From NCBI GenBank assembly GCA_036498945.1, contig DASYEQ010000031.1:1-64000 (forward strand): a stretch of 64,000 nt of DNA, read 5' to 3'. The translations under genes were made by a program, and so were the position numbers. This stretch comes from JAQGMJ01 sp036498945 (GTDB lineage Bacteria > Pseudomonadota > Gammaproteobacteria > Burkholderiales > JAEUOS01). This document shows positions 27,722 to 34,950 of this stretch, piece by piece (positions within the stretch are counted from its first letter, which is position 1; each line of letters opens with the position of its first letter). Under the pieces are notes generated by a model. It did not search any database. It was not told where the DNA came from and saw only the letters and a program-made list of their open reading frames with translations.

Positions 27722-27925
27722 TCAGCCGCCGCCCACGGCGACCACGATCTCCAGGCGGTCGCCGGTGGCAAGCCGGGTCTCGGCGTGGCGGCTTTTGGGC
27801 ACGATCTCGCCGTTGCGCTCCACTGCCAGGCGCTTGCCGGTGAGCTGCATCTGCTCCAGCAGGGCACTCACGGTGGCGGAAGGCTCGAGCCGGCGGGTTT
27901 GGCCGTTGACCAGGATATCGATCAC
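27722..27925 (-). CDS. thiS: Sulfur carrier protein ThiS
   Basis: 67 residues, ubiquitin-like beta-grasp fold ending in the essential Gly-Gly (AVGGG), which is activated by ThiF and thiocarboxylated to give sulfur to thiazole. The start MIDILVNGQTRRLEP is typical. It is directly upstream of thiG. Confidence 0.95.
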   Translation of the reverse strand: MIDILVNGQTRRLEPSATVSALLEQMQLTGKRLAVERNGEIVPKSRHAETRLATGDRLEIVVAVGGG

Positions 27926-27977
27926 GTTGACAGAAGGGTTATTGCCGGGGAACGGATTCCCCTCGAAACCGATAGTT

Positions 27978-28007
27978 TATCGGATACCGCCGGGCCGTGA
28001 TCCGATA
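27978..28007. promoter_or_regulatory. Inverted repeat between thiS and the DUF72 gene
   Basis: TATCGGAT (27978-27985) and its exact reverse complement ATCCGATA (28000-28007) with a 14-base GC-rich spacer, in the divergent promoter region. Another hairpin (GGGGAA/TTCCCC, 27947-27962) lies in the thiS leader. The architecture suits an operator; it does not look like a TPP riboswitch. Confidence 0.45.
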
Positions 28008-28133
28008 TAGGTCAATTGCGCTTTCGCAAGCGAGGCGCGGGTGGCGGGCATGCGTCCGGCGGGCGATGCATGGGGAAGCGAAAGGCTGGCTTAGAATGGC
28101 CGCATTGTTACGCAACACCGATGGAGTTTTGTG

Positions 28134-28970
28134 ATGGCAAAGACAACGCGCGTGCGCGTCGGCATCGGCGGCTGGGACTTCGATCCCTGGCGCGAGACCT
28201 TCTATCCGGAAAAGCTGGCGAAGACCAAACAGCTCGAATACGCCAGCCGCCAGTTGACCGCGATCGAAATCAACGGCACCTACTATCGCACCCAGAGCGC
28301 CTCCACCTACGCCAAGTGGGCGAAAGAGACACCGGCAGGTTTCGTGTTTTCGATGAAGGCCTTGCGCTACACCACCAACCGCCGCGTCCTGGCGGAGGCG
28401 GGCGAATCGGTCGGCAAGTTCCTCGCCAGCGGCATCACCGAACTCGGCGACAAGCTCGGCCCCATCGTCTGGCAACTGGCGCCGACCAAGAAGTTCGATG
28501 CGGAAGACCTGGGCGCGTTTTTCAAGCTGCTGCCGCCCAAGCAGGACGGCGTCGCGCTACGCCATGTGCTCGATGCGCGCCATGAAAGCTTCATGTGCGC
28601 CGAATACCTGGCGCTGGCCCGCAAGCACGGCGTGGCGACCGTCTATACCGATTCCGACGAGTATCCCTCGTTCGCCGACGTCACCGGCGACTTCATCTAC
28701 GCGCGCCTGATGCGTTCGCAACCCGACATTGCCGCCGGTTACGCGAAAAAGGACCTCAAGGCCTGGGCGGCGCGCGCGCAGGCATGGGCCGAGGGCGGTG
28801 AACCCGACGGCCTTGAGCGTGTGGAGGAGCCGGGCAAGAAAGCCAAGGCACGCGAGGTCTACCTCTACTTCATCAGCGCCGCCAAGGAGCGCAACCCAGC
28901 CGCGGCCCGCGCCCTGCTGGCCGAACTGGGGCAGACCCCGCCGGAAGCAGACGGGAATCCGCGCGCCTAA
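28134..28970 (+). CDS. DUF72 (YecE-like) protein
   Basis: 278 residues, TIM-barrel DUF72 family. It begins with RVGIGGWDFDPWRETFYP, then AIEINGTYYRTQ, FSMKALRYTTNRR, VWQLAPTKKF and DARHESF, the family's conserved stations. Function is not established; an Fe-S or nucleic-acid role has been suggested for relatives. ATG 28134 is preferred over GTG 28131 because GGAG lies seven bases before it. It is divergent from thiS. Confidence 0.9.
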   Translation: MAKTTRVRVGIGGWDFDPWRETFYPEKLAKTKQLEYASRQLTAIEINGTYYRTQSASTYAKWAKETPAGFVFSMKALRYTTNRRVLAEAGESVGKFLASGITELGDKLGPIVWQLAPTKKFDAEDLGAFFKLLPPKQDGVALRHVLDARHESFMCAEYLALARKHGVATVYTDSDEYPSFADVTGDFIYARLMRSQPDIAAGYAKKDLKAWAARAQAWAEGGEPDGLERVEEPGKKAKAREVYLYFISAAKERNPAAARALLAELGQTPPEADGNPRA

Positions 28971-29311
28971 GCAGGCCGGACGGGCGTTTGCCCGTCGCGC
29001 CTGCTCCCGGTTGCAAGCTGCCCGGTCTGCGATCCGGCGATGCGTGGCCCGCCGGCAAGGGCGCCGATTCGCCGGGCGCCGCGCCGCAATTTGTCCCAAA
29101 GACACGCGGCGCAACCCGGGGCGAAAGACGCCCCATTCCGGTGCGAATTAATTTTCGTTAAGACCCGTCGGGGCGGTCGCGCTTTCCGCTACGGTAACGG
29201 CTGCGGTAAGACGCGAGCAAGCATCGGCTGGTCGACCTTTTTCCCGTCGGCATCTGCCTGATGGGGCGGCAATCGCCCGAGCGTCGTATCGAAAAATAAG
29301 ATGAAAGCGAT
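28971..29311. other. Intergenic stretch: long hairpin after the DUF72 gene, otherwise no gene seen
   Basis: At 28971-29004 a strong stem is formed by GCAGGC/GCCTGC outside GACGGGC/GCCCGTC with a GTTT loop, directly after the DUF72 stop. It lacks a T tract but probably marks the 3' end. The rest is GC-rich without a credible ORF, except a five-codon ATG AAA GCG ATA TGA at 29301-29315 whose stop overlaps the next ATG. Confidence 0.55.
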
Positions 29312-29467
29312 ATGAGCAACAAGAAGATGCACTCCTCCCATACGGATACTGGCTTTCGGGATTTTGCCTCCCGTTGCAAAGGGGCGCATACCCCCTGGTT
29401 GGCGCATGTGTGCCGGGAACCAAACATCGCCGGAGCCGGCGGTTCCTCCTTGCCGAGGCTGGCATGA
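29312..29467 (+). CDS. Candidate 51-residue upstream ORF coupled to the TPR/dioxygenase gene
   Basis: It reads from MSNKKMHSSHTDTGF to GGSSLPRLA and ends in a TGA that overlaps the ATG of the next gene (ATGA). That is the geometry of translational coupling. It has two cysteines and is basic and polar, with no family match. There is no strong ribosome site. It may be a real small protein, a leader, or chance. Confidence 0.35.
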   Translation: MSNKKMHSSHTDTGFRDFASRCKGAHTPWLAHVCREPNIAGAGGSSLPRLA

Positions 29468-31473
29468 GCCTTTCGCAACAGCAGGCGCAGGAGCTTTTCG
29501 GCCAGGCCATGCGCTACCTTCAGGGCGGCAGTCCGCAACTGGCGGGGGCGATGCTGGAGCAGGTGTGTAGCGTGTTGCCCGACCATCCGGGCGCGCTTCA
29601 CTACCTCGGATTGCTTTGGGCGATGGACGGCCGGCTGGTGGAGGGCGAGCAGTTGCTGCGCCGTGCGCTGGCGCTACGTCCGGACAATGCCGAAGCGCAT
29701 TTTCACCACGGCACGGTATTGCGCAACATGGGCCAGCCTGAGCTGGCGCTGGCCAGTTTCGGACGCGCGCTTGCCCTGCGTCCAGACATGCCGCAGGTGC
29801 ATTGCGATTCCGGGCTCGCCCTGGAAGATCTCGGACGGCTGCCGGAGGCCGCCGCCGCCTACGGCAAGGCTGTTGCCCTTCTGCCCGATTTCGCCGAGGC
29901 GCACAATAACCTCGGCCTGGTGTTCCTGCGTCTGGAGCAACCGGTGGAGGCGCTGGCCGCTTTCCAGGCCGCGACGCGCGCCCAGCCGGGTTTCGCGCAG
30001 GCACAGAACAATTGCGGCCTGGCCTTCGAGGAACTTGGGCGCTACGCCGAGGCGCTGGCTGCCTACGAGGTCGCCACCGGCCTCGACCCCAACATGGCCG
30101 AGGCCTGGGACCACTGCGGCAATGTGCTGCAAAAACTCGACCGCCTGGGCGACGCGCTGGTGCTCCACGAGCGCGCCCTTCAACTCAAGCCCGACCATGC
30201 CCCCGCCTGGAACAACCGCGGCAACGCGCTGGCGCGCCTGTACCGTTTTGAGGAGGCGCTGGAGAGCCTGGAGAAGGCAATTGCCCTGCTGCCGGATTTC
30301 TCCGAGGCGCACAACAACCGCGGCAGCGTATTCGAGCAGCAGCGGCGCTACGCCGAAGCGCTGGCGTGCTACGAGCGCGCCATTGCCTGCCGCGCGAACT
30401 ATGCCGAAGCCTACTTCAACCGCGGCAATGTCCTGAGCGAGCTTGATCGCGACGCCGAGGCGCTGGAAAGCTTTCATCAGTGTCTGCGTCTGGACCCCGC
30501 TCACGTGTCGGCGCGCAACAACGTATTCATGCATCACTTCCGCACGCTGGACGACCAGGAGCTGATAGAGCGCCTGGGCATGGAAACCGCCGCCGCCAAC
30601 CTGCGCGAGCAGGCGGCGCGGCGGCGCGAGACGGGGGCGGCCGCGGAGTTCCGCATCCGCCACGACATCGAGCAGATCGAATATCTCGGCAGCCAGGGGC
30701 ACGCCGCGCCCGAACTGGAACAGGCAAGGGAGTCGCTACGCACGCTGCGAGGCGCGCCGCCTGCCGGCCCCTATCCGCTCGAAACCCTGCTGTTGCAGCA
30801 CACTGTGGCGCAGGATTTCGAATCCTGCCTGGGCGACAACGACTGGCGGGACATCGAAGCGCGCTATTTCTCCAGCAGTCCGGAGATGATCTACATCGAC
30901 AACCTGCTGTCGCCACGCGCGCTTGAGGAATTGCGGCGCTTCTGCCTGGCCTCCACCGTGTGGAAGCGCGAATACCGCAACGGCTACCTGGGTGCGTTCG
31001 CGCCCCAGGGTTTCCTGAGCCCCCTGCACCTGCGCATCGCGCGCGAACTCAAGCAGAAAATGCCGCGCATCTTCGGCCCGCATCGCCTGGAGCAGCTCTG
31101 GGCTTTCAAATACGATACGCGCCTGGCCAAGGGCATCAACGTGCATGCCGATTTCGCCCGCGTCAACCTGAACTTCTGGATCACCCCGGACGAGGCCAAT
31201 CTCGATCCGGAATCAGGCGGCATGCTGGTCTACGATGTGCCGTCACCCACCGATTGGCCGTTTCGCGAGTACAACGACAACGAGCGCGGCATCTACGACT
31301 TCCTCGAAAAAAACCGGGCGAATTGCGTGAAGGTGCCCTACCGCTGCAACCGCGCGGTGCTGTTTAATTCGACGCTGTTCCACGAGACGGATGAAATCCA
31401 TTTCAAGGAAGGCTACGAGAACCGGCGCATCAACGTCACCTACCTGTTCGGGCGCGGGCTGATGATCGCCTGA
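29464..31473 (+). CDS. TPR protein with C-terminal 2OG-Fe(II) dioxygenase-like domain (paralogue 2)
   Basis: 669 residues from the ATG at 29464. About eleven 34-residue TPR repeats cover 15-380, with recurring YAEALAAYE / FSEAHNNRG patterns. The C-terminal domain has candidate Fe ligands H561-x-D563 (GINVHADFARVN) and H640 (STLFHETDEIHF), and NRRINVT (R654/R655) for 2OG. It shares long near-identical stretches with the gene at 1676-3589, such as FARVN-NFWITPDEA. TPRs probably present a protein or glycan substrate. Substrate unknown. Confidence 0.78.
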   Translation: MSLSQQQAQELFGQAMRYLQGGSPQLAGAMLEQVCSVLPDHPGALHYLGLLWAMDGRLVEGEQLLRRALALRPDNAEAHFHHGTVLRNMGQPELALASFGRALALRPDMPQVHCDSGLALEDLGRLPEAAAAYGKAVALLPDFAEAHNNLGLVFLRLEQPVEALAAFQAATRAQPGFAQAQNNCGLAFEELGRYAEALAAYEVATGLDPNMAEAWDHCGNVLQKLDRLGDALVLHERALQLKPDHAPAWNNRGNALARLYRFEEALESLEKAIALLPDFSEAHNNRGSVFEQQRRYAEALACYERAIACRANYAEAYFNRGNVLSELDRDAEALESFHQCLRLDPAHVSARNNVFMHHFRTLDDQELIERLGMETAAANLREQAARRRETGAAAEFRIRHDIEQIEYLGSQGHAAPELEQARESLRTLRGAPPAGPYPLETLLLQHTVAQDFESCLGDNDWRDIEARYFSSSPEMIYIDNLLSPRALEELRRFCLASTVWKREYRNGYLGAFAPQGFLSPLHLRIARELKQKMPRIFGPHRLEQLWAFKYDTRLAKGINVHADFARVNLNFWITPDEANLDPESGGMLVYDVPSPTDWPFREYNDNERGIYDFLEKNRANCVKVPYRCNRAVLFNSTLFHETDEIHFKEGYENRRINVTYLFGRGLMIA

Positions 31474-31515
31474 GGAGGCCTCAAGCGCGCAAAGTATCGT
31501 AAAATCGCGCCTGTC

Positions 31516-31589
31516 GCGGGTGTAGCTCAATGGTAGAGCTGAAGCTTCCCAAGCTTATGACGAGGGTTCGATTCCCTTCACCCGCTCCA
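31516..31589 (+). tRNA. tRNA-Gly(CCC)
   Basis: A 74-base cloverleaf with encoded CCA. Acceptor GCGGGTG/CACCCGC, D-stem GCTC/GAGC, anticodon loop TTCCCAA giving CCC, T-loop TTCGATT. It closely resembles the E. coli CCC glycine tRNA. The first anticodon-stem pair is a G/A mismatch. It reads GGG codons. It stands between the TPR/dioxygenase and DUF1304 genes. Confidence 0.95.
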
Positions 31590-31603
31590 TCCTTCCTACT
31601 TCG

Positions 31604-31963
31604 ATGAAAATCGCCGCCTGCATCGCAGTTGCCGCAGTCGCGCTCCTGCACCTCTGGTTCCTGGTGCTGGAAATGTTTTTCTGGGACAAACCGCGCGGCC
31701 GGCGTGCCTTCGGCACCACGCCCGAATTTGCTGCCGCGAGCAAGACGCTCGCCGCCAACCAGGGCCTGTACAACGGCTTTCTCGCCGCCGGCCTGATCTG
31801 GGGCCTGCTGTGGCCGGCGGGCGGGCCGGCGGTAATGACATTTTTCCTCGCCTGCGTGATCATCGCCGGCATCTATGGCGCGGCGACGGCGAGCCGGAAA
31901 ATCCTGTTTGTGCAGGCGCTCCCCGGCGTGATCGGGCTGGCGCTGGTACTGCTGGCGTACTGA
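31604..31963 (+). CDS. DUF1304 small membrane protein
   Basis: 119 residues with four hydrophobic segments (about 4-27, 58-72, 75-95 and 102-118). LHLWFLVLEMFFW at the start, ANQGLYNGFLAAGL in the middle and GIYGAAT are DUF1304 hallmarks. Inner membrane; function unknown. It starts 15 bases after the tRNA and ends ahead of a bidirectional terminator. Confidence 0.88.
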   Translation: MKIAACIAVAAVALLHLWFLVLEMFFWDKPRGRRAFGTTPEFAAASKTLAANQGLYNGFLAAGLIWGLLWPAGGPAVMTFFLACVIIAGIYGAATASRKILFVQALPGVIGLALVLLAY

Positions 31964-32802
31964 GGCTTGCGCCGCAAACAAAAAGGCCGGGAAGAATCCC
32001 GGCCTTTTTGCTTCAGTCCATGGCGGCGTAACTCGCGTTCGCTGAGTTGCCGTTTGGAAACCGCATATACCCCGTGCCTGCCATAGGTCGCCATCGGCGC
32101 GTGGCTGTAGCGGCCCGCGTCATCGAGCGCGGATAGGGGTTTCTTGAGAAACACGTCCCAACGAGTCTGGCGTTCAACGACTTCCCTGATTTTTCCCTCT
32201 TCGCGCACCACCGTTACCTTGCACTCGGGAAGCGTATCGAGTCCCACCAGATACCAGAGACCATCGATGCAGTGCAATTGCTGCCTGTCGCCGAGGATGC
32301 GGCGGCGCGCTGTCAATTCGAGAGCCTGCTTTACCCGGTTGGAGCGCACCTGCGCCACATGGCCTTTGCGATAGCGGTTACGCAGCAGCAGGCCGGTGCT
32401 CGGATGCACGTACATCTCGACCGGCGACTCCTCCAGCGGCCTCCACTCCTGCGACCAGCGGGAGCCCCTGACATGCACCCGCCCGTCGATCAGGCGCGTG
32501 TGCCGTTCGACGAATTGGTCCATGTGCTGGAAGATGTGCTCCTGTACCGCGTTGCGCCGATCAATGTTGGCGCAGAGTTCCGAGTACACCTTGTTCCAAG
32601 GGCGGTTCACCTGGGAGGCGATGTAGCGTTGCAGGGGGTTGAGGTTTTCGCTCAACGACCTGCGATCCTTGTAGCCCCGCTTCATACCCTGCTTGGACGA
32701 TACGTCCTCGCTGTCGCGATAAAGCCGCCCCTCCTTGGAACCGACCCAGCCGCTGCTCCAACGCGGCCGCTCGACGATCACCTTCGACATGTCGGTACGC
32801 AC
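31873..32802 (-). CDS. Uncharacterised basic protein of the rtcB operon (C-terminus reads through a terminator)
   Basis: 309 residues as an open frame. The GTG at 32802 is chosen because AAAGGAGGTGA lies just upstream; an in-frame ATG is at 32790. The protein is strongly basic, with VERPRWSSG, LNPLQRYIASQVNRPWNKVYSELCANID and YLVGLDTLPECKV. No domain is recognised. It is the third gene after rtcB (17-base gap). The last ~46 codons run through the terminator hairpin at 31980-32009 and antisense into the DUF1304 gene. A TGA one frame away at about 32017 may mark the ancestral end. Confidence 0.65.
   Translation of the reverse strand: MRTDMSKVIVERPRWSSGWVGSKEGRLYRDSEDVSSKQGMKRGYKDRRSLSENLNPLQRYIASQVNRPWNKVYSELCANIDRRNAVQEHIFQHMDQFVERHTRLIDGRVHVRGSRWSQEWRPLEESPVEMYVHPSTGLLLRNRYRKGHVAQVRSNRVKQALELTARRRILGDRQQLHCIDGLWYLVGLDTLPECKVTVVREEGKIREVVERQTRWDVFLKKPLSALDDAGRYSHAPMATYGRHGVYAVSKRQLSERELRRHGLKQKGRDSSRPFCLRRKPQYASSTSASPITPGSACTNRIFRLAVAAP
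31980..32009. terminator. Bidirectional Rho-independent terminator
   Basis: A 13-bp perfect stem (five A, GGCCGGGA, AGAA loop, TCCCGGCC, five T). It works for DUF1304 on the plus strand and, with the A run as T, for the rtcB-operon genes on the minus strand. On the minus strand it lies inside the open frame of the 309-residue protein. Confidence 0.92.
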
Positions 32803-32818
32803 GAATCACCTCCTTTCT

Positions 32819-33001
32819 TCAAAGATCGGCCAGTGCGCGCAGCACGGCCATTTTTTCGGCGCGGCGCAATGAGCCCTGCTTCTTGCGGTGCGCGCCCGCG
32901 CCCTTCGAGCCCAGGTTGTTCTTGAGCGCGAGTTGCACGGGGTTGCGCGGTTTCAAGGCCTTTTGCGCCTTGTGCGTCAGCAACGGATTGACGGTTTTCA
33001 T
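32819..33001 (-). CDS. Small basic protein between rtcB and the 309-residue gene
   Basis: 60 residues, very rich in Lys, Arg and Ala: KALKPRNPVQLALKNN, then GSKGAGAHRKKQG and a helical RRAEKMAVLRALADL. The ATG follows the rtcB stop by three bases, so it is likely translated with rtcB. Composition suggests RNA or ribosome binding; this is inference and no family is recognised. Confidence 0.65.
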   Translation of the reverse strand: MKTVNPLLTHKAQKALKPRNPVQLALKNNLGSKGAGAHRKKQGSLRRAEKMAVLRALADL

Positions 33002-33004
33002 CGC

Positions 33005-34213
33005 TCATCCTTTCACGCAGACGACCTGCTTCAGGGTATGCACGACTTCGACCAAATCCTCCTGGTTGGCCATCACCACGTCGATGTCCTTGTAGGCGCC
33101 AGGGATCTCGTCGATCACCCCGCCGTCCTTGCGGCACTCGACGCCGGCGGTCTGCGCTTCCAGGTCCTCGCGGCTGAACTTGCGCTTCGCCGCACTGCGG
33201 CTCATGCGACGGCCGGCGCCGTGCGAGCACGAGCACAGCGATTCATCGTTGCCTAGTCCGCGCACGATGTAGGACTTCGCCCCCATGCTGCCGGGGATGA
33301 TGCCCAGCTGGCCCTCACGCGCGCTGATCGCGCCCTTGCGGGTGACGAACAGCTTCTCGCCGAAATGATTCTCCCGCGCCACGTAGTTGTGGTGGCAGTT
33401 GATCGCTTCGCCAACGATACTGAAACGCGGCAGTTCCTCCTGGAGCACCGTGAGGACCAGGCGCATCATCTCGGCACGGTTGAGCAGCGCGTAATCCTGC
33501 GCCCACTCGACCGCCTCGACGTAATCATCGAACCATTGCGTGCCTTCGCGGAAGTAGGACAGGTCGCGGTCCGGCAGGTTGACACAGTGGATGCGCATGT
33601 CCTTCTTTGCCGCTTCGATGAAATAACGCCCCATCACGTTGCCGACGCCACGCGAGCCGGAGTGCAGCATCACCCACACCTGGTCCGCCTCATCGATGCA
33701 GATTTCGATGAAGTGGTTGCCGCCGCCCAGGGTGCCCAGCTGGCAGATCCAGGTCTGGGCGAAACGCTTTTGCATTTTCATCAGGCCAGGATGCTTGGCG
33801 ACGATGTCGTCCAGGCGCTGGTCGAGAACGCGTGCATTGCGGCCGTGCTGCGAGCCCTTGATCTTGCTGTGCTCGTGCTGCGAAAAGCCCACCGGTACCG
33901 CCTGCTCGATGGCGCAGCGGATGCGATGCAGGTTGTCCGGCAGTTCCGCTGCTTTGAGCGAAGTGCGTACCGCATTCATGCCGCAGCCGATGTCCACGCC
34001 TACCGCTGCCGGAATGATCGCGCCTTTGGTCGGAATCACCGAGCCGACGGTCGCGCCGATGCCGGCGTGGACGTCGGGCATGGCGGCGATGTGGCCATGC
34101 ACGATTTCCAGCTGCGAGACGTTGATCAGTTGCTGCAAAGTCTCGTGTTCGATATCCGCGGTCCAGACCTTGACCGGAACGCGGCCCTTGTTCAGGGTCA
34201 TTTGAATGCCCAT
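33005..34213 (-). CDS. rtcB: RNA-splicing ligase RtcB
   Basis: 402 residues, full length. It joins 2',3'-cyclic phosphate (or 3'-phosphate) to 5'-OH RNA ends using GTP and Mn, repairing cleaved tRNA or rRNA. All hallmarks are visible: AMPDVHAGIG, GVDIGCGMNAVRT (metal Cys), GTLGGGNHFIE, LHSGSRG, NCHHNY, GSMGAKSYIVRG and CSHGAGR with the guanylylated histidine. GGAG lies seven bases before the ATG. There is no rtcA, rtcR or archease nearby. It leads an operon with two unknown proteins and has an unusual leader. Confidence 0.96.
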   Translation of the reverse strand: MGIQMTLNKGRVPVKVWTADIEHETLQQLINVSQLEIVHGHIAAMPDVHAGIGATVGSVIPTKGAIIPAAVGVDIGCGMNAVRTSLKAAELPDNLHRIRCAIEQAVPVGFSQHEHSKIKGSQHGRNARVLDQRLDDIVAKHPGLMKMQKRFAQTWICQLGTLGGGNHFIEICIDEADQVWVMLHSGSRGVGNVMGRYFIEAAKKDMRIHCVNLPDRDLSYFREGTQWFDDYVEAVEWAQDYALLNRAEMMRLVLTVLQEELPRFSIVGEAINCHHNYVARENHFGEKLFVTRKGAISAREGQLGIIPGSMGAKSYIVRGLGNDESLCSCSHGAGRRMSRSAAKRKFSREDLEAQTAGVECRKDGGVIDEIPGAYKDIDVVMANQEDLVEVVHTLKQVVCVKG

Positions 34214-34230
34214 GATGTAACTCCAAGTAC

Positions 34231-34268
34231 CAAAAAGAAAAAGCCCTGGGGGAAATCGCCCAGGGCTT
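34231..34268 (-). terminator. Intrinsic terminator inside the rtcB leader (candidate attenuator)
   Basis: Read on the minus strand: a perfect 10-bp stem (AAGCCCTGGG/CCCAGGGCTT), an 8-base loop, then a T-rich tract CTTTTTCTTTTTG. It ends 18 bases before the rtcB ATG and lies downstream of the only good promoter. A GGCTTGG further 5' (34346-34352) can pair with its 5' arm (34264-34270) or with an earlier copy of CCAAGCC (34322-34328), allowing alternative folds. Confidence 0.75.
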
Positions 34269-34367
34269 GGAAGTGACGGCGCCGCGCATGGAATGTCGCG
34301 GGCCGCGCTGTGTCAGGCCAGGGCTTGGGTGCGGTTGCGCGAACACCAAGCCAGGGGGCCTTGAGGT

Positions 34368-34394
34368 TCAGCGCGCTAGTGTTGCTGCCGTCAT
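34368..34394 (-). CDS. Candidate 8-residue leader peptide of rtcB
   Basis: ATG at 34394, reading MTAATLAR then TGA. AAAGGAAAGGAAGC precedes it, an excellent ribosome site. It contains a CTA leucine codon, which is uncommon in this GC-rich sequence. It lies between the rtcB promoter and the leader terminator, the arrangement of translational attenuation systems. Short ORFs arise by chance, so the case rests on context. Confidence 0.45.
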   Translation of the reverse strand: MTAATLAR

Positions 34395-34492
34395 TGCTTC
34401 CTTTCCTTTATTCGTTGAAGTTACCGCCGGGCGGCTTGAAGAGGGAAGGGCCGCCACCGGGAGGCGCGGCCCTTGAATTCATTGAGGCGCGG

Positions 34493-34520
34493 ATTCTACG
34501 CGTTCAATCAACGCTGTCAA
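34493..34520 (-). promoter_or_regulatory. Sigma70-type promoter of the rtcB operon
   Basis: On the minus strand, TTGACA (34515-34520) and TAGAAT (34493-34498) are separated by 16 bases. The predicted start near 34486 gives a leader of about 270 bases. A strong hairpin (AAGGGCCGC/GCGGCCCTT) lies at its 5' end. This differs from the sigma54/RtcR control known in E. coli. Confidence 0.65.
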
Positions 34521-34544
34521 CAGGGTTTGGTTGACTGTTGCATA

Positions 34545-34561
34545 TTTGCATCAGATGCAAA
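34545..34561. promoter_or_regulatory. Perfect inverted repeat upstream of the rtcB promoter
   Basis: TTTGCATC-A-GATGCAAA, 25 bases upstream of the rtcB -35 box and 9 bases after the cytochrome c stop. It may be an operator, or the 3' hairpin of the cytochrome c mRNA, although no T tract follows. Confidence 0.45.
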
Positions 34562-34569
34562 CAGGGATG

Positions 34570-34950
34570 CTACTTGCCCTTGCACTCCGGCCCGGCGTTG
34601 GCCTGCTTGAGGTAGGCGATCAGGTCGGCGCGCTCACCGGCGTCCGTCACGCCATCGTAGGTCATGGCGGTGCCGGGCACCATTTTCAGCGGGCTTTGCA
34701 GGAACTTGTCGAGGGTCTTCTCGTTCCACACGATGCCGGATTTCTTCATCGCCGGCGAATAGTTGAAGCCCGGCACGCTGCCCGCCTTGCGGCCGAACAG
34801 GCCGCAATGGCGCGGGCCCACGCGGTCGCTTGCCAGTGCATGGCAGGCGAGGCAGCGAACGTAGATCTGTTCGCCGCGTGCCGCATCGGGCGCCGCATGC
34901 GCCGCCGTGCAGCAAAGCACGGCGGCGATGATCAGCAGCAGCCGTTTCAC
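34570..34950 (-). CDS. Exported class I cytochrome c
   Basis: 126 residues. Signal peptide (MKRLLLIIAAVL...AHA), then a single haem site CLACH at about residues 33-37, RVGPRHCGLFGRKAG, and the distal methionine in GTAMTYDG. It matches the mitochondrial-like cytochrome c class. Its ATG overlaps the stop of the ferritin-like gene (ATGA), so the two are translationally coupled. Confidence 0.92.
   Translation of the reverse strand: MKRLLLIIAAVLCCTAAHAAPDAARGEQIYVRCLACHALASDRVGPRHCGLFGRKAGSVPGFNYSPAMKKSGIVWNEKTLDKFLQSPLKMVPGTAMTYDGVTDAGERADLIAYLKQANAGPECKGK

Noticed and set aside
29340..29430. Cyclic-di-GMP (GEMM) riboswitch
   Set aside because: Some GC-rich pairing is present, but the conserved GEMM core bases are missing and the stretch is better read as a coupled small ORF.
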